Shown: one piece after another, positions 31,491 through 42,760 of the stretch | Layout: the number at the start of each line of letters is the position of its first letter | Position numbering within the stretch: position 1 is the first letter of the stretch | Source of the DNA: Gentiana macrophylla | Taxonomy: Eukaryota > Streptophyta > Magnoliopsida > Gentianales > Gentianaceae | Assembly (NCBI GenBank): GCA_026214975.1 | Contig: CM047806.1 | Location: 98,107,811-98,171,810 of the forward strand | Direction: 5' to 3' | Length of the DNA stretch: 64,000 bases | The notes under the pieces: model-generated | What the model was told of the DNA's origin: nothing | The model's database searches: none | What the model saw: only the letters and a program-made list of their open reading frames with translations | Program-made: the position numbers and the translations under genes

Positions 31491-32599
31491 ATGTTATCAT
31501 CCAGGATGGGTCCCAAGCGTAGCCGATTAGTTGTTTGTCCCAGTGGTTATCAAGGCATATATGGAGATGCCAACCCTTTGATAGATGGAGTTGAGCAATT
31601 CCATTCTTTAGAGATCTACGAGTCGTTCCGAGGGCATTGGAATGCAAGACCAGTGTCTTGAGAACGAGGGGTAGAACTGGATGATTGCGGGTCAATTTTG
31701 CCATGAGCCCTACAAGAGCAAGATATTCTGTATATGGCAGACTCACCGACTCGGTTCAACGCCACGGTGGTAAGAGAATTCTACACTTATGTTTCGCACA
31801 ACCCCGGAGTTAAATTTGCTATGGTAAGAGGGGTTAAGATTGATTTTTCTATTGAGCGGATCAATGCTCATTTTGGGGTTCGAAATCCACCGATGGGCCC
31901 GGATGAGTACACATCCTCGAGCAACATTGAAGATCTTGAGAGGATGAACATGATAGCTGAATATTTTGAGGTACAATGGAAGCGCAATCTTGCTGGAGCC
32001 CCCACCATCTTCCTAGAGAACGAGTTATCCTGGGGTCGGAAGATGGTCAACAAATTTGTTTGTGCCCGCCTTCTACCGACCAAGCACACGGTATCTATCA
32101 CAACCAAGAGGGCGGAGTGATATTTTATCCGGAACAGGGATCTCCGGTCAACATCGGTCTACTGATGCATGGCCGTATTCACGAGCTTGCCGCCACATCT
32201 GAGCGCGAGTTGTTGCCATACGGGCCGATGATTGACATGTTTGCTTTAGAGGACGAGGTGAAAATTCTTATCAGTGATGATTGGGATGACCCTGAGCTGA
32301 TGATTAGTTCGCAGTCAGTTCAAAGACGGGTTGGAAGAGCTGAGAGGGAGCGTACTCCGATCCTCGGAGCACCCCGGACTCAGAGAGCTATGCTAGAGGA
32401 GCACTCGCGAGAGATTGCGAGTTTTCATCGCAAAATGGATAGGATTATAGACTTCCTTGGCGTACCTCCATTGTCCCCATCACCTAGGACTGCCCCACAT
32501 CACCGAGCCTCATCTTCGGCCGCTGCTGCCTCAAGTTCTGGTCCACCTCCCAGTTTTGAGCCTAGAGATGACTATGAGGGCTATTCTGATGAGGATTAG
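31491..32599 (+). pseudogene. E3 ORF3 (putative plant transposon protein domain), frameshifted
   Basis: ATG at 31,491 opens MLSSRMGPKRSRLVVCPSGY. After a frame change, 31,734-32,120 reads RFNATVVREFYTYVSHNPGV, KFAMVRGVKIDFSIERINAH and FVCARLLPTKH, matching the domain seen in E4 ORF3 (LVREFYSN...VMVRGVKVPF...IQSRLLPKNNLTH). A further frame (31,976-32,599) gives GSPVNIGLLMHGRIHELAAT and a Ser/Pro-rich, acidic tail. I recognise the domain as the one annotated in Athila-type ORFs after integrase (PF20167 type). Function unknown. No signal peptide or membrane segment is visible. Confidence 0.72.
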
Positions 32600-33534
32600 T
32601 TTTCTTTCTTTTCGTTGTTGTTGTTTTCCATTTTTCTTTTTATTTTTTCTTTCCTATCTAGTTAATGTAGTAGAATTTAATTAAAATAATGTTTTGACGG
32701 CTTAATTTGTTTTGGAGTTCATTATTTTCTCTTTTACTACCGCCATTTTATAATACGGTTTCTTGTCACCACTATTCTTCTTGGTTTGTTTGAGATACTT
32801 AGCACAGATTCTTCATGGATTACATTCGTGAGCCCGATCATTTATACGATGATCCAATTCTTCTATGGTTCCACCCTTAACCGCAGCTAAGTTCCTTTTC
32901 ATTTTTCATTATTCACCTTACACATTGGGGACAATGTTTCATTCAAGTGGGGGGTAAGGGACGTCGCTTAGCTTCTTAGCACTATATTCCGTAAATTGTG
33001 TGATTATCTTGATTTTCTTTGACGCATGATTCACCACATAGAATTTGATTCATTTCGACAGAATTTAAAAAAAAATATGATATCTTTGATCTTTTCGAGT
33101 TAATTGACTTCATCTTTGTTTCACGATGTACAAGTAAGAGAAAATGCCCACTTCTGAAGTAGTGGTGTATTAAGCAGATAATCTGTTATGAGCCATCATT
33201 TTAAGCACGTATAACTCACTTTCCTTGGTGTGTAGTCAATAGCATATTGTTTTGACTAGAGTTGACGCTGGCTTCATCACAAATCATGTTTCACCAACGC
33301 TTATAAAGGCAAAGGAATTTCGGATTCGGTAGTCTATCATGAGTGGGGCCGTGAGTATAGTTAAATCAATGAGAGTTCACCCACCAAGAAAGAGAAGTGC
33401 ATTGAAATATATACATCTATATTCTCTTTGGCAAATATTTGAGTCGATGGAGCGTAAGACGCACGACTTTTGCATAGACCGATAAACGCGACCCTAAGAG
33501 ACTGGTTAGTTCGACTATGGGTTGACGTAGTGCC
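32600..33534 (+). other. E3 3' non-coding region
   Basis: Non-coding. CATTGGGGACAATGTTTCAT and a GTGGGGGG tract at 32,920-32,948 resemble the block downstream of ORF3 in E4 and of integrase in E2. No 3' LTR is recognised before the inverted LTR. Confidence 0.55.
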
Positions 33535-34648
33535 TATAAACACACAAGATTATGCAAGTTCAAAAAAAGCACACAAGAGTTTCTAATGCATCAGTCGAAT
33601 TATGAGTTGTTAGTTATCCCCCCCTTATCATGCATCAATCATCCCCGTTGGTAAATTTTAGATCTTTAATAGCTACATGTGCTAATCCCTAATATTACGC
33701 TACTTCCATTGAAAGGACATTATGTGTCTATGTGCAATTAACCTCCTTCGTTCGTTGTATTAATTCACATGCAATAAGTAGTTAAGACTAACCAGCTGAA
33801 GACCGAAGACCTCCCTAAGCAGCTATCGTGGATTGACTAGCACATTCCTAAGGATCGATCAAGACATTGTCCGAACTAAAAATTCACTTTATTGTCTTTC
33901 ATGTTAATTTACGATGACATGCAAATAGTTGATCAGGCTACAAACATGTAAATTAAAACTGTCGATCAGACGTAGCTGACGCCGATTATCATGAACTAGG
34001 ATTTACTAGGTATTCAAATCTAGCGATAAAGAACGTCACAAATCTGAAGAATGCATTCACTATTTCATGATTTCTTCATCAACGATTCAGATCTGAACAT
34101 ATATTGTGTAAAATAAACAACTACATAATTAGAACTAATAATAACAATCAAAACGTACTAATCTTACAAAAACAACGACATATCTACATCAAGAGAAAGC
34201 CAAAAATCATACACTCGAAGATGAGCGTAAATCTTTCTCAGATCTCTCCCAAAGAGGTGAATCAGTTGGATCTGTGACTAGAACTCATAAAGAAAATAAA
34301 CAAAGAACTTTTATTGCATAGAAACTTGTAAATTTTTGGTACATACTATTCGGAGGGCGATGCCTCTTATTTTTAGTCGTAGAACCGACTTAGATAATCC
34401 TAAGCACTACCCCTCATCCAAGAAAACGCATTTCGGAAGATTCTGGATGCTCGATTAGACGGCGGAATCTCCCGATTAATCGGGGGTATTTTTGTCCTTT
34501 TTTCTTCTGCCGACTTAAGTTGGAAGGTTCTGGAATACCCTAGGCCCAATACATTCATCCAGTCCAATCTAGAATTCCTCCATAATGCTTAGCCCAAATT
34601 CATATCCTCAAAATAATCCAATAAAACACGAAATAATACCAATGATGA
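33535..34648 (-). repeat. Truncated inverted E1-like LTR
   Basis: Reverse complement of about 5,540-6,700 in the E1 LTR, sharing the CGATTAATCG palindromes (34,450-34,486), the GGCATCGCC/GGCATTAGCC block and the long R-U5 part. It lacks the first ~120 and last ~150 bases of the LTR. Because it is inverted, it cannot be the 3' LTR of E1. Confidence 0.8.
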
Positions 34649-35266
34649 TATCTTAGCTTTACGAAAAATTTATTTCTACTTAGGTCACCGGTACTTTTTT
34701 AAGTAGGCCAAATGAGGATATCTTAGCTGCATTCTTTTTATTGAAAAGTGTCATTTAAGTGTGTCTCTATATTATCTCAAAAAAAAAGTGTGTCCCTATA
34801 TCCATTTTTGATGTATCAGAAGATATTTTAAAGTGCTTCCACAGATATAACAAAATTAAGACATAGTAAAGTGTCTCCACAGGGTCTCACATAATTACAC
34901 TCTACATGTTGTAGATATGTTTTCTGTACTAGTGACTCTATATCCTCCTTTTAGTGGCATTTTTTGAAAAATGCCTTTATACGTGCGTTACTATAGGTGT
35001 TTTTTGTTGGAGTGTATTCGCGCAGATTCAAAGCAAAAACAGCCAGATGAAAAGATACAGCAATGAAAACAAAAGTATATATAGATAAATCTCAATTTAC
35101 AAACTGTGATTCTAAGTATATATAGACTCTCTAAATGCTCAATTACAACAGCTTTAATTGTACACAACAAACTTCTAACTGTTTTCTGTTGCCTGAATCC
35201 TCATTTCCTTATAGCATAGGATCATGATGTGTAACCAGTTCTCAGAGGATTAAAAAAAAACACAAA

Positions 35267-35596
35267 TTAATCCTTGCTCAATTCACTTATCTGCAATCTC
35301 ACAGCATTGTGGATCGTAGGAAAGACAATATTTAACAACAGTTTCGTACGCAAGTCGGGTTCCCACTTCCCAGAAAGATGTTTCAAGAAAAGTGAGAGAT
35401 GGAGACAGGAGACATCATATGCCGTATAAATGAAAGAGGGTTGGAAGTCTTGGAGATGTTTATAAAGATAAATGTGCAGATCGACGAAACAAACAAGAAT
35501 GTGTTCAAACATCGTGTCATCTTCGTTTGATAAAACATAACTGGAATCTGAGAACGACATGCTCGGGAGCGTAAACTTGTTTGATGCAGATTCCAT
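35267..35596 (-). pseudogene. Unknown ORF in copy B
   Basis: 109 codons from an ATG in a GCCATGG context, MESASNKFTLPSMSFSDSSY... to ...RLQISELSKD. No family is recognised. In copy A the equivalent start (MEAASNKFEQ, near 3,395) is present but the body is broken by stops. The frame could be an exon of a lost host gene or chance; conservation of the start in both copies is the only support. Confidence 0.3.
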
Positions 35597-36461
35597 GGCG
35601 GTAAGTTCTTCTTGAACGAAAAGGGTCTGCCAACACTTAGACTTCATTAACAACAACAAAAAAAATGTTTAAAATGGCAATGTTTAAACGCTCCAGTCAA
35701 AAAATTTATTATTGCGAAAGCACTACAAATTCCTATCGATGAGAATTCATTTATTCTCTCTCTACTCCGATACGAAAATGAATATTTCCTTTGATCTAAG
35801 TTTCAACACATCGTAATTCTTTTATTATTATTTTTATCCTCTTCATTTTGATATCTTATTTCATATTTTTTTTCATTTTCGCCTGATTATTAAATGTTGT
35901 GTCTTTATGAACTTTTTTTTTTTCCGCCGTCTGTTTCTTTTTTCTCCTTCTTTTCTTGTCTTTTATTCCCACTACCACTTGAGAAAATACACCGAACAAT
36001 TAAGCATAAAATACAATGAAAGGCGGAGAAAACAAGGGGACGATATGAAATGAACAACAAGAGGATCCCCAAAAGCTATGTTTTCCTGGAAACCTCTTCC
36101 GTTATGAAGACAGTGGATACTGCTTTACATGGTGTCATAAATATATGATAAAATTTTAGATTTGCAACACATATGAGGCAAGAAATTTACATTTCTAACG
36201 ACCAACAACCAAAATTATAATTTCCATATAAATTTGATGAATTATTCTACATGTGTTTCTAGAATTGGTTGTTCTCAGATTTCAGATTAAATACCAACTA
36301 GTACAATGCAAAAAAGGAGAAAATAAAAACAGTGGAAGATTACCTATATATGAAGCCCAGAATAAATGATATCATCCATGATCGACGATCTCTAGTTTGA
36401 ACCAGAACCTTTCCACAAGAATTTTTAAATCACAAGGCCTGGTTTTTTATTTTTCTTTATA

Positions 36462-36631
36462 CAGTAATTTTATGGTGGTCCAGGTGCAAGTTTTTGGACC
36501 ACCAAGTCAGCACTTTCAAAGAGATACATTGGTGGAAAGATTTACAGGTTGGATTCCATTGGCGGAAGTTGAATTCCTATTGGTTGGGCACACCAAGTAG
36601 GATTTGGTCATGGACCATAGTAAAATTTGTG
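36462..36631. mobile_element. 170-bp MULE-like MITE with 9-bp TSD
   Basis: Absent from copy A. Flanked by TTCTTTATA on both sides (36,453-36,461 and 36,632-36,640), while copy A has a single TTCCTTATA. The ends CAGTAATTTTATGGTGGTCC and CACAAATTTTACTATGGTCC (reverse complement) are imperfect inverted repeats. A 9-bp duplication is typical of Mutator-like elements. Confidence 0.75.
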
Positions 36632-36697
36632 TTCTTTATAAAATATGAGGAAGAATGGACTTCTTATATTTCTAGGCCTCTTGCCTATAAATATTAA

Positions 36698-36787
36698 CTG
36701 ACATGGTAATGGCACAATTTTAGCGGCGGCGGAGAAGATGTAGGAAAGAGAAGTAAGGGGATTAGGGTTGAACTCGCCGGCAGACAT
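36698..36787 (-). pseudogene. Conserved first-exon-like ORF, unknown protein (copy B)
   Basis: MSAGEFNPNPLTSLSYIFSA then AAKIVPLPCQ, the counterpart of 3,981-4,070. See that entry for the synonymous bias. No downstream exon recognised. Confidence 0.35.
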
Positions 36788-37767
36788 TTTTACCCTTTAA
36801 AAATACCTCAAACCCGTGCCACCAGGTAGAATATTCCAAAGCATATTCCTTGAAAATTATCCAAAAGAGCCAATTTTTTCGTTTTCTTTCCTGGGAGGGC
36901 TATAAGGTACGCTTTTAGTTAACTTAGGGACCAGCTTGTTAAATTAAAAAAGTTGAGGGGTCAAATGATTATAGTCGTGCTAGTTTAAATGCCTCAAATT
37001 TTTTAGGCCCATATTATAGAAATGTATAGTTAATCTGGAAGCGATTACTCAAGTCTTTTTTTTTAAAAATGAATGAAGTCTTTTATTAAGAAATATAGAA
37101 AAGGTTCATACAAAGTCGTATCTTGGCCCTCTCTTTATACCATATTACGTAGACGACGCATAGCCCTGCCTCCATTAATTAAACTTATACATGCAAACCT
37201 AATGTGGGAAATTCCTACGCATAGGAAAGAGTACAACATCCTATGTATCAGGAAAAAAGACCCCTAAAGTACATTGGGATTGAAAAATATAGTAAAACAA
37301 ACATGCTTTGTGATTAGCATCATCCGACTTGACAGAAAGGTTGACTAGCCGCGTAAAGGGCTAGCCTCGAATTGATCACGAAGATCAAAGTGCTATAAGA
37401 AAAATAACAAACAGATTGTTTGAACCCTTTAAAAAATTGAAATGTGCTTCCAAAGTGATGCTCCATGCATCCTTCCAATTCAATATTATTGTCCTCAATG
37501 TGGTTTTTAAAATAAAAGCCAGCTGATTTGACCTAATGAGTCACGCTACAAGATTTGATCCATCCCACAACCGTAAATATGCTCTTCTGTAACAATCCGT
37601 GGTGATATGGCATATGAACCTGAAGCAAAATAATGAAGTTATAGTTGTGATAAAGACAACCTGGATTGCACTTTTCAAAACATCGAAGAGTGCTTCCCAG
37701 TAATTCCTCTTTGTTTGACCAGGCGAATAGCAGACAATCCAAGTCTATCACGAAGAATATGAAGGCG

Positions 37768-38195
37768 TTACTTCAAAGGAATAAGTGTGTGATTCTCATA
37801 TTGATGGGATAAGCCTGTGGAACTCGAGGACTTAGCTAAGAGCTCCACAATTGTATTCGCTTATCTATAAATATACTAAATGGTGTGTAACCATGAGCTC
37901 GAATAATCTGACGAGTTTGATAAAAAAAAGTCGGGTTGCTCTCAAGGAAGCGGCTTGTCATGATATCATGTAAAATGGAATAGAGGATGAAAAAGTTCAT
38001 TTCCACGATAAGTGGAAAGATATCATTCGTAGCATAAAAGTCCTCATAGTAGTGGAGCGCTTTAACTTCAACTTCAAATTGTTGGCAGTTCCATGAAATG
38101 TAGAGCAAGCATGAAAAAACTACCTTGATCATGAAGGAGAATGAAACTGCTACCTGAGTTTCCAGGGATGTTAGTAGTGGAGCCATCCTAGTTAA
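37768..38195 (-). pseudogene. RNase H-like (RVT_3 type) domain remnant, copy B
   Basis: Longer than the copy A remnant. The minus strand begins DGSTTNIPGNSGSSFIL (a frame shifted from the rest), then FEVEVKALHYYEDFYATND, PLIVEMNFFILYSILHDIM, and after a frameshift NTIVELLAKSSSSTGL ending at a stop at 37,768-37,770. DGS...EVKAL...VEM(N) follows the D-E-D order of RNase H folds, with the third Asp changed. A LINE C-terminus or a free RVT_3 gene are both possible origins. Confidence 0.6.
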
Positions 38196-38256
38196 GCTTA
38201 CAATAATTCATAGGAGAGGATATCTAGTTAACTGCATATCTTTTTAGGTTTTGGTG

Positions 38257-39200
38257 TGTCGTTAAATCACCAAAATTAAATCCTTTCTCACTCTAGAACT
38301 AGAACAGGGTAAGCCGGAGTCGATACCACGAGGAATAGTTGATTATTTATTTTCAGAACAGTATTAAAAACAAGTTGGGTAAGATAACTTTAAAATTAAG
38401 TATGAAATCACAAAGTATGCAGAATTAAATACAAGCGGAAAATTTAGAAGTAGAACGAAGCAAATAATGTAGGAAAAATCAATTTAAGAGGATTTCAGCT
38501 AAAACCATTATTTTCTCCCTTAATCCATACAACTGAACATTGATGCAAAAATTACTCATTGAACTCATAATAAATTAGTAATAGTAGATGTCGACAATCG
38601 CCAAGCAACCAATTTTTCCTAATTTCGATAAGCAGGACAATCGCCACTACTTATACTCTAACTGTGTAGCACACCTCTCAACAATCGGCAGAGGTTTGGT
38701 GAGAACAGTTGCATTAACGCTTAGAAAAACCTAATTCTAGGTATTAACACACGTTGGGTTAACTTAAACCTAGATTACTTATTTTCACAACAGGGAATCC
38801 TATTGGCTACGAACCGGCAGACAATATGTTGTTTACCACTTAAAATCAAATCTTTATGACAATCGTCTTGATTAGATTTTTGGTGCTAGATCTAATTATT
38901 CATCCAATCATCCGACCGAAACAAATAAATGAACAATCAAATCATGAATCGATGAAATCATAAAATAAGTAAATACTAACAATTTAATCAAGGATTACGA
39001 ACAATTCGATCTCACAACCATACGAAATCGAGGGGTAAAATAATCAATTAATTAGAAAATAAAAGCTAGCTATACATAATATAAAAATTAAATAAAGCAA
39101 AACCTTTATTAAACGAAAAAAAAAGTCGCCGGCGGCAAAGGTATGCGCAGCGTCACTTTTCTCTGTTCACGTCTTCCTCTTTTTTTCTCAACAAATAAAA
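38257..39200 (-). repeat. Minus-strand LTR fragment
   Basis: Starts TGTCGTTAAATCACC and shares GGGTAAGCCGGAGTCGATAC and CGCCAAGCAACCAAT with the fragment at 28,031-28,620. On the minus strand this is the end of an LTR. It runs at least to 39,120; the right limit is uncertain. No adjoining internal sequence is seen. Confidence 0.55.
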
Positions 39201-39205
39201 GCTTA

Positions 39206-40443
39206 GAGTATCCACAATGGACACTTTTTCCTTCTCCCTAAAAATCTCAAACAGGGAGGACATCCAAGCCTTATTATCACAATGACACCCAATTGACTTC
39301 CCTATCCCTAAAGGCACTGGCTTGGCCCAACTGGTCCTAAAACTTTCACACGAGAAGTTAGTCCGACCTGGCCCTGCTCACTGTGCTTTAAAAACTAAGG
39401 CTCCCCCGTATATATTGTTTCTGTTAATATGAACAGTGGTGCTTTTTCTCTCTCAAGTGGCAGGGGTTCTACAAAATGTGGGAATCATTTCATTTTCACC
39501 ACACAAAAAAAGGCCATGGCATCCATAAAAAATACTGTTCTCTCAACAAAATTGAAGTTGCAAATGAAATCAATTGTGGTGTTTTCTACAGAATTGAGGT
39601 TAGTTTTTATGGAAAATTAGGGATAAGACAAAATCTGGAATATTTTTAAGTAATGGGGACAAATGTACATATTTTTTATAGGAGAAGGACAATCGCATAA
39701 TTTTATAGCGAGAAGGACAAACAAAGAATCCCAAAATCGGTGAATCTCCCAAAGAATCCCGAAATCGATGAATTTTGATGATGAATTTAATGAAGTGAAT
39801 CCTTAAAATTAGTGAATTTCGACAATGAATTTTGAAAATTAGTGAATTTCGACAGTGAATTTCGGCAGTGAATTTAAATAGTGAATTTCGAACACAAGTG
39901 AATTTCGATAGTGAATAAATAGTTTTGTCCTTTATGCAAAAGTTTCAAAAAACTGTCATTCTACTCAATTGATGAAATATTTTTGTCCTTCTCCCTCATT
40001 CCCCCTAGTTTTTAATGAACCCGTTATATCCATATATTTCCCTTTTGCTTTGCTAATTGATTCCTCTTCTTCTCATCAATAATTTATTCAATTTTTTTTT
40101 TCTGAAATGCCATTGATTTAGCATATCTGTGAGTTTAGCACATCTGTGAACAACCATTGAAGAATCCATCAAAAATGTTTCAATCTTTTTATGATTTAAG
40201 AAGATTTGGAGTGAATGAATTTAGCATAGTTGTGTTTTTCTTTCTAGTTTTATCAGGAAAAAAAGAAGGAAAAATGTGTTGTTATTTAAATTAGTTAGTT
40301 GAGATGTGAAAGAAATATAATTTTAGGAAATTATAAAAGGAGTATTATTGGAGTTGATTATTTTATAAGGTGTTAAAAGGTGAATCTGAAACAGAAAATA
40401 AGATAAATGAGGAATGTTATAGGGTATACCATTGTGGTTACCC
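39206..40443. mobile_element. Candidate Harbinger-like MITE with nested repeat
   Basis: The ends GAGTATCCACAATGG and CCATTGTGGTTACCC are inverted with 12 of 15 matches. Flanking triplets are TTA and TAA, so a clean duplication is not shown. It encloses repeat unit a (39,608-40,007). No coding capacity. Confidence 0.4.
39608..40007 (-). repeat. AT-rich repeat unit a (inverted)
   Basis: Reverse-orientation copy of units b and c: AATTAGGGATAAGAC start, internal GTGAATTTCGA words, end CTTCTCCCTCATTCCCC. Limits approximate. Confidence 0.75.
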
Positions 40444-40484
40444 TAAGCTCATAAAATATATACTACCTCCTGCTATAAAATATA

Positions 40485-40888
40485 GGGGGAATGAGGGAGA
40501 AGGACAAAAATATTTCATCAATTGAGTAGAAGGACAGTTTTTTGAAACTTTTGCATAAAGGACAAAACTATTTATTCATCAATCGAAATTCACATGTGTT
40601 CGAAATTCACTGCTTAAATTCATTGATTTAAATTCATCTTGTTCGAAATTCACTATTTTTCAAAATTCATCGTCGAAATTCACTAATTTTCGGATTCAAT
40701 CGTCGAAATTCACTATCGAAATTCACCGATTTCGGGATTCACTAGGAGATTCACCGATTTTCGGGATTCACCGCTTGTCCTTCTCGCTATAAAAATTATG
40801 CAGTTGTCCTTCTCCCTATAAAAATATGTAGTTGTCCTGTTACTTAAAAATATTTCAGATTGTGTCCTTATCCCTAATTTTCCATAAA
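40485..40888 (+). repeat. AT-rich repeat unit b
   Basis: Starts GGGGGAATGAGGGAGAAGGA, has an internal array of degenerate TCGAAATTCAC and TTCACCGATTTTCGG words and ends TTATCCCTAATTTTCCATAA. Directly followed by unit c. Confidence 0.75.
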
Positions 40889-40892
40889 ATAT

Positions 40893-41301
40893 ATGGGGAA
40901 TGAGGGAGAAGGACAGAAATATTTCATCAATTGAGTAGAATGACAGTCTTTTGAAACTTTTGTATAAAGGACAAAACTATTTATTCACTCTCGAAATTCA
41001 CTTGTGTTCAAATTCAACTGCTTAAATTCAACGCTAAAATTCACCGTCGAAAATTCACTAATTTTCAAAATTCATTGTCGAAATTCACCGATTTTCGATT
41101 CACCTTTCGTCGAAATTCAACGATTTTCGGATTTTGAGAGATTCACCGATTTTCGGATTCACCGATTTTCGGGATTCACCGTTTGTCCTTCTCGTTATAA
41201 AAATTATGCAGTTGTCCTTCTCTCTATAAAAATATGTAGCTGTCCTATTACTTAAAAATATTCTAGATTGTGTCATTATCCCTAATTTCCCATAAAATAT
41301 A
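40893..41301 (+). repeat. AT-rich repeat unit c
   Basis: Tandem copy of unit b with the same start and end. TACTACCTCCTGCTATA before b and TACAACCTCCTGCTATA after c form a flanking direct repeat, as if the pair were one inserted unit. Confidence 0.75.
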
Positions 41302-42454
41302 TACAACCTCCTGCTATAAGTGGGCCAAGCCCACATATTATTTTACAATATAATAATTCCTATAAAACTTATATATTTATTAAGAAGTTTATATAATAAT
41401 AAAAGGGTAGCGTTATTGGCACCACACTCACTTTACTTTTTTTTTTTTTGAGGGGCCACACTCACTTTACTTCGACACCCTAAATTAAGTGGCACCACAC
41501 CGATTCAATCAAATCTACTTGGGCACCACATTTTCTTAACACATGTTTAAAATTTTATTGGCACCACATTTGTAATTACAAAATTGTCATTCTTACTTCT
41601 TGCACCAAACTTTTTGACTACATCCAATCCAACACAAATAATTACAAAAAGGTTCTTGCCTTTAAGAACAATCTTCATCTTATTAATCTCTTTCAATCTT
41701 CATCCTATCTTAATATTCATCTTCAACCAATTACCTTTGTGTCAGGCAAAAGAATGTAACCAAATGACGCCATCATTCTCCCCACCTCACCATCAATAAC
41801 CTTCCATTGTAAATCTTTTGCATCCCCCTCACAAACCAAAATACTCACACAAACTCCTTTACAATTCCCAAAGTGTTCTTCACAACCTAGCCAATTTCCA
41901 TTTTCAGCGTTTCATGGAAAAATAAGATTAAATCCAATCATACATATAAAATAAGATTCATCCACAAAATGTATCCAAAAAATAAATTTTAAATACAAAG
42001 CCCATAAAAAAGGCATACGAGATGAAGAATTCAGTGAAGTTGTGGTTTAGGCAAAATAAGAGCAAAATCTTGAAAAGAAGATGATTAAATATGGTTTATT
42101 TTTAGATCTACTAGGAATGAAATTGGAGAATGGAGGTGCCCATAAAGGTTTCATTGGCCGTGTCTACACCGATCTGCTTAAGGGCATGACCGGGGGCCGA
42201 TGTTTGGGGTGAGTGAACCCGCTGCATGACATGGCTGCCGGTGAAGCAAATGAAGATGTCGACCTGGCTGCCGGAGTGAAGCAAAGTAAACGTCGACCTG
42301 ACTGCTCAGATTAACGACGGGCTCTTGGTAATATACATCGTCATTGAGTGAGAATTTATTGCTACCGGTGCTGGAATAAGGACGGGATACTAAAACCCAA
42401 ATCCGGATACGATCCATAATTGGATCGTCAGATCTGATTCACAGCACCGATCGA
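41302..42454. other. Non-coding spacer
   Basis: AT-rich sequence with a repeated GCCACACTCACTTTAC near 41,415-41,472 and several GGCACCACA words. No gene recognised. Confidence 0.5.
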
Positions 42455-42760
42455 GACACTCGATCATGCACAGCGGAAGCTACGAACAAATTCGCATGCG
42501 ATTTTACCACAATATGATTCACATAAGTAATTAATATAACTATAAGAAGGTTGAAGATTTACCTAAACGGAGAGGGATAGTAAATCGACAGAGAGAGAAA
42601 GAAGCCGTGATCTTCCGGATGTATCTCCAAGCGACGACTGGTGGACGTCGATCCTCGCCGTAGAACCTCCTCGAATATGCTCAAATAAAAACATAGGTTT
42701 TTCTTCTCTTAATGACTAGAACGAGAAACTAATTTTTCTCTTCTTTTTATTATAATGTGG
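42455..42760 (-). repeat. Possible copia LTR fragment
   Basis: CACAGCGGAAGCTACGAACA and a CTCCAAGCGACGACTGG block resemble the R-U5 side of copia LTRs read in reverse (E6 also has GCAGCGGAA near its LTR end). It is truncated by the E4 LTR at 42,761. Weak evidence. Confidence 0.3.

Larger units (their letters stand above)
28621..33534 (+). mobile_element. E3: non-autonomous Athila-like element with protease and ORF3 only
   Basis: Contains the 3' part of a 5' LTR (to 29,106), a tRNA-Asp-like primer site, a leader motif pair, a protease ORF (29,515-30,412), a putative internal promoter (30,911-30,973), ORF3 (31,491-32,599) and a GTGGGGGG tract at 32,936-32,948. There is no gag, reverse transcriptase or integrase between the protease and ORF3. 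The 3' end is truncated where an inverted LTR begins at 33,535. Start and end are approximate. Confidence 0.7.
34655..38178 (+). repeat. Segmental duplication, copy B
   Basis: Direct copy of 1,102-5,415. It lacks the 1,542-2,154 MITE, the hAT MITE and the AHL exons, but has its own MITE at 36,462-36,631. It extends past 38,178 into the start of the RNase H-like remnant that in copy A is cut by E1. Confidence 0.85.

Noticed and set aside
33535..34648. 3' LTR of E1
   Set aside because: It is in the opposite orientation to the E1 5' LTR and truncated at both ends.
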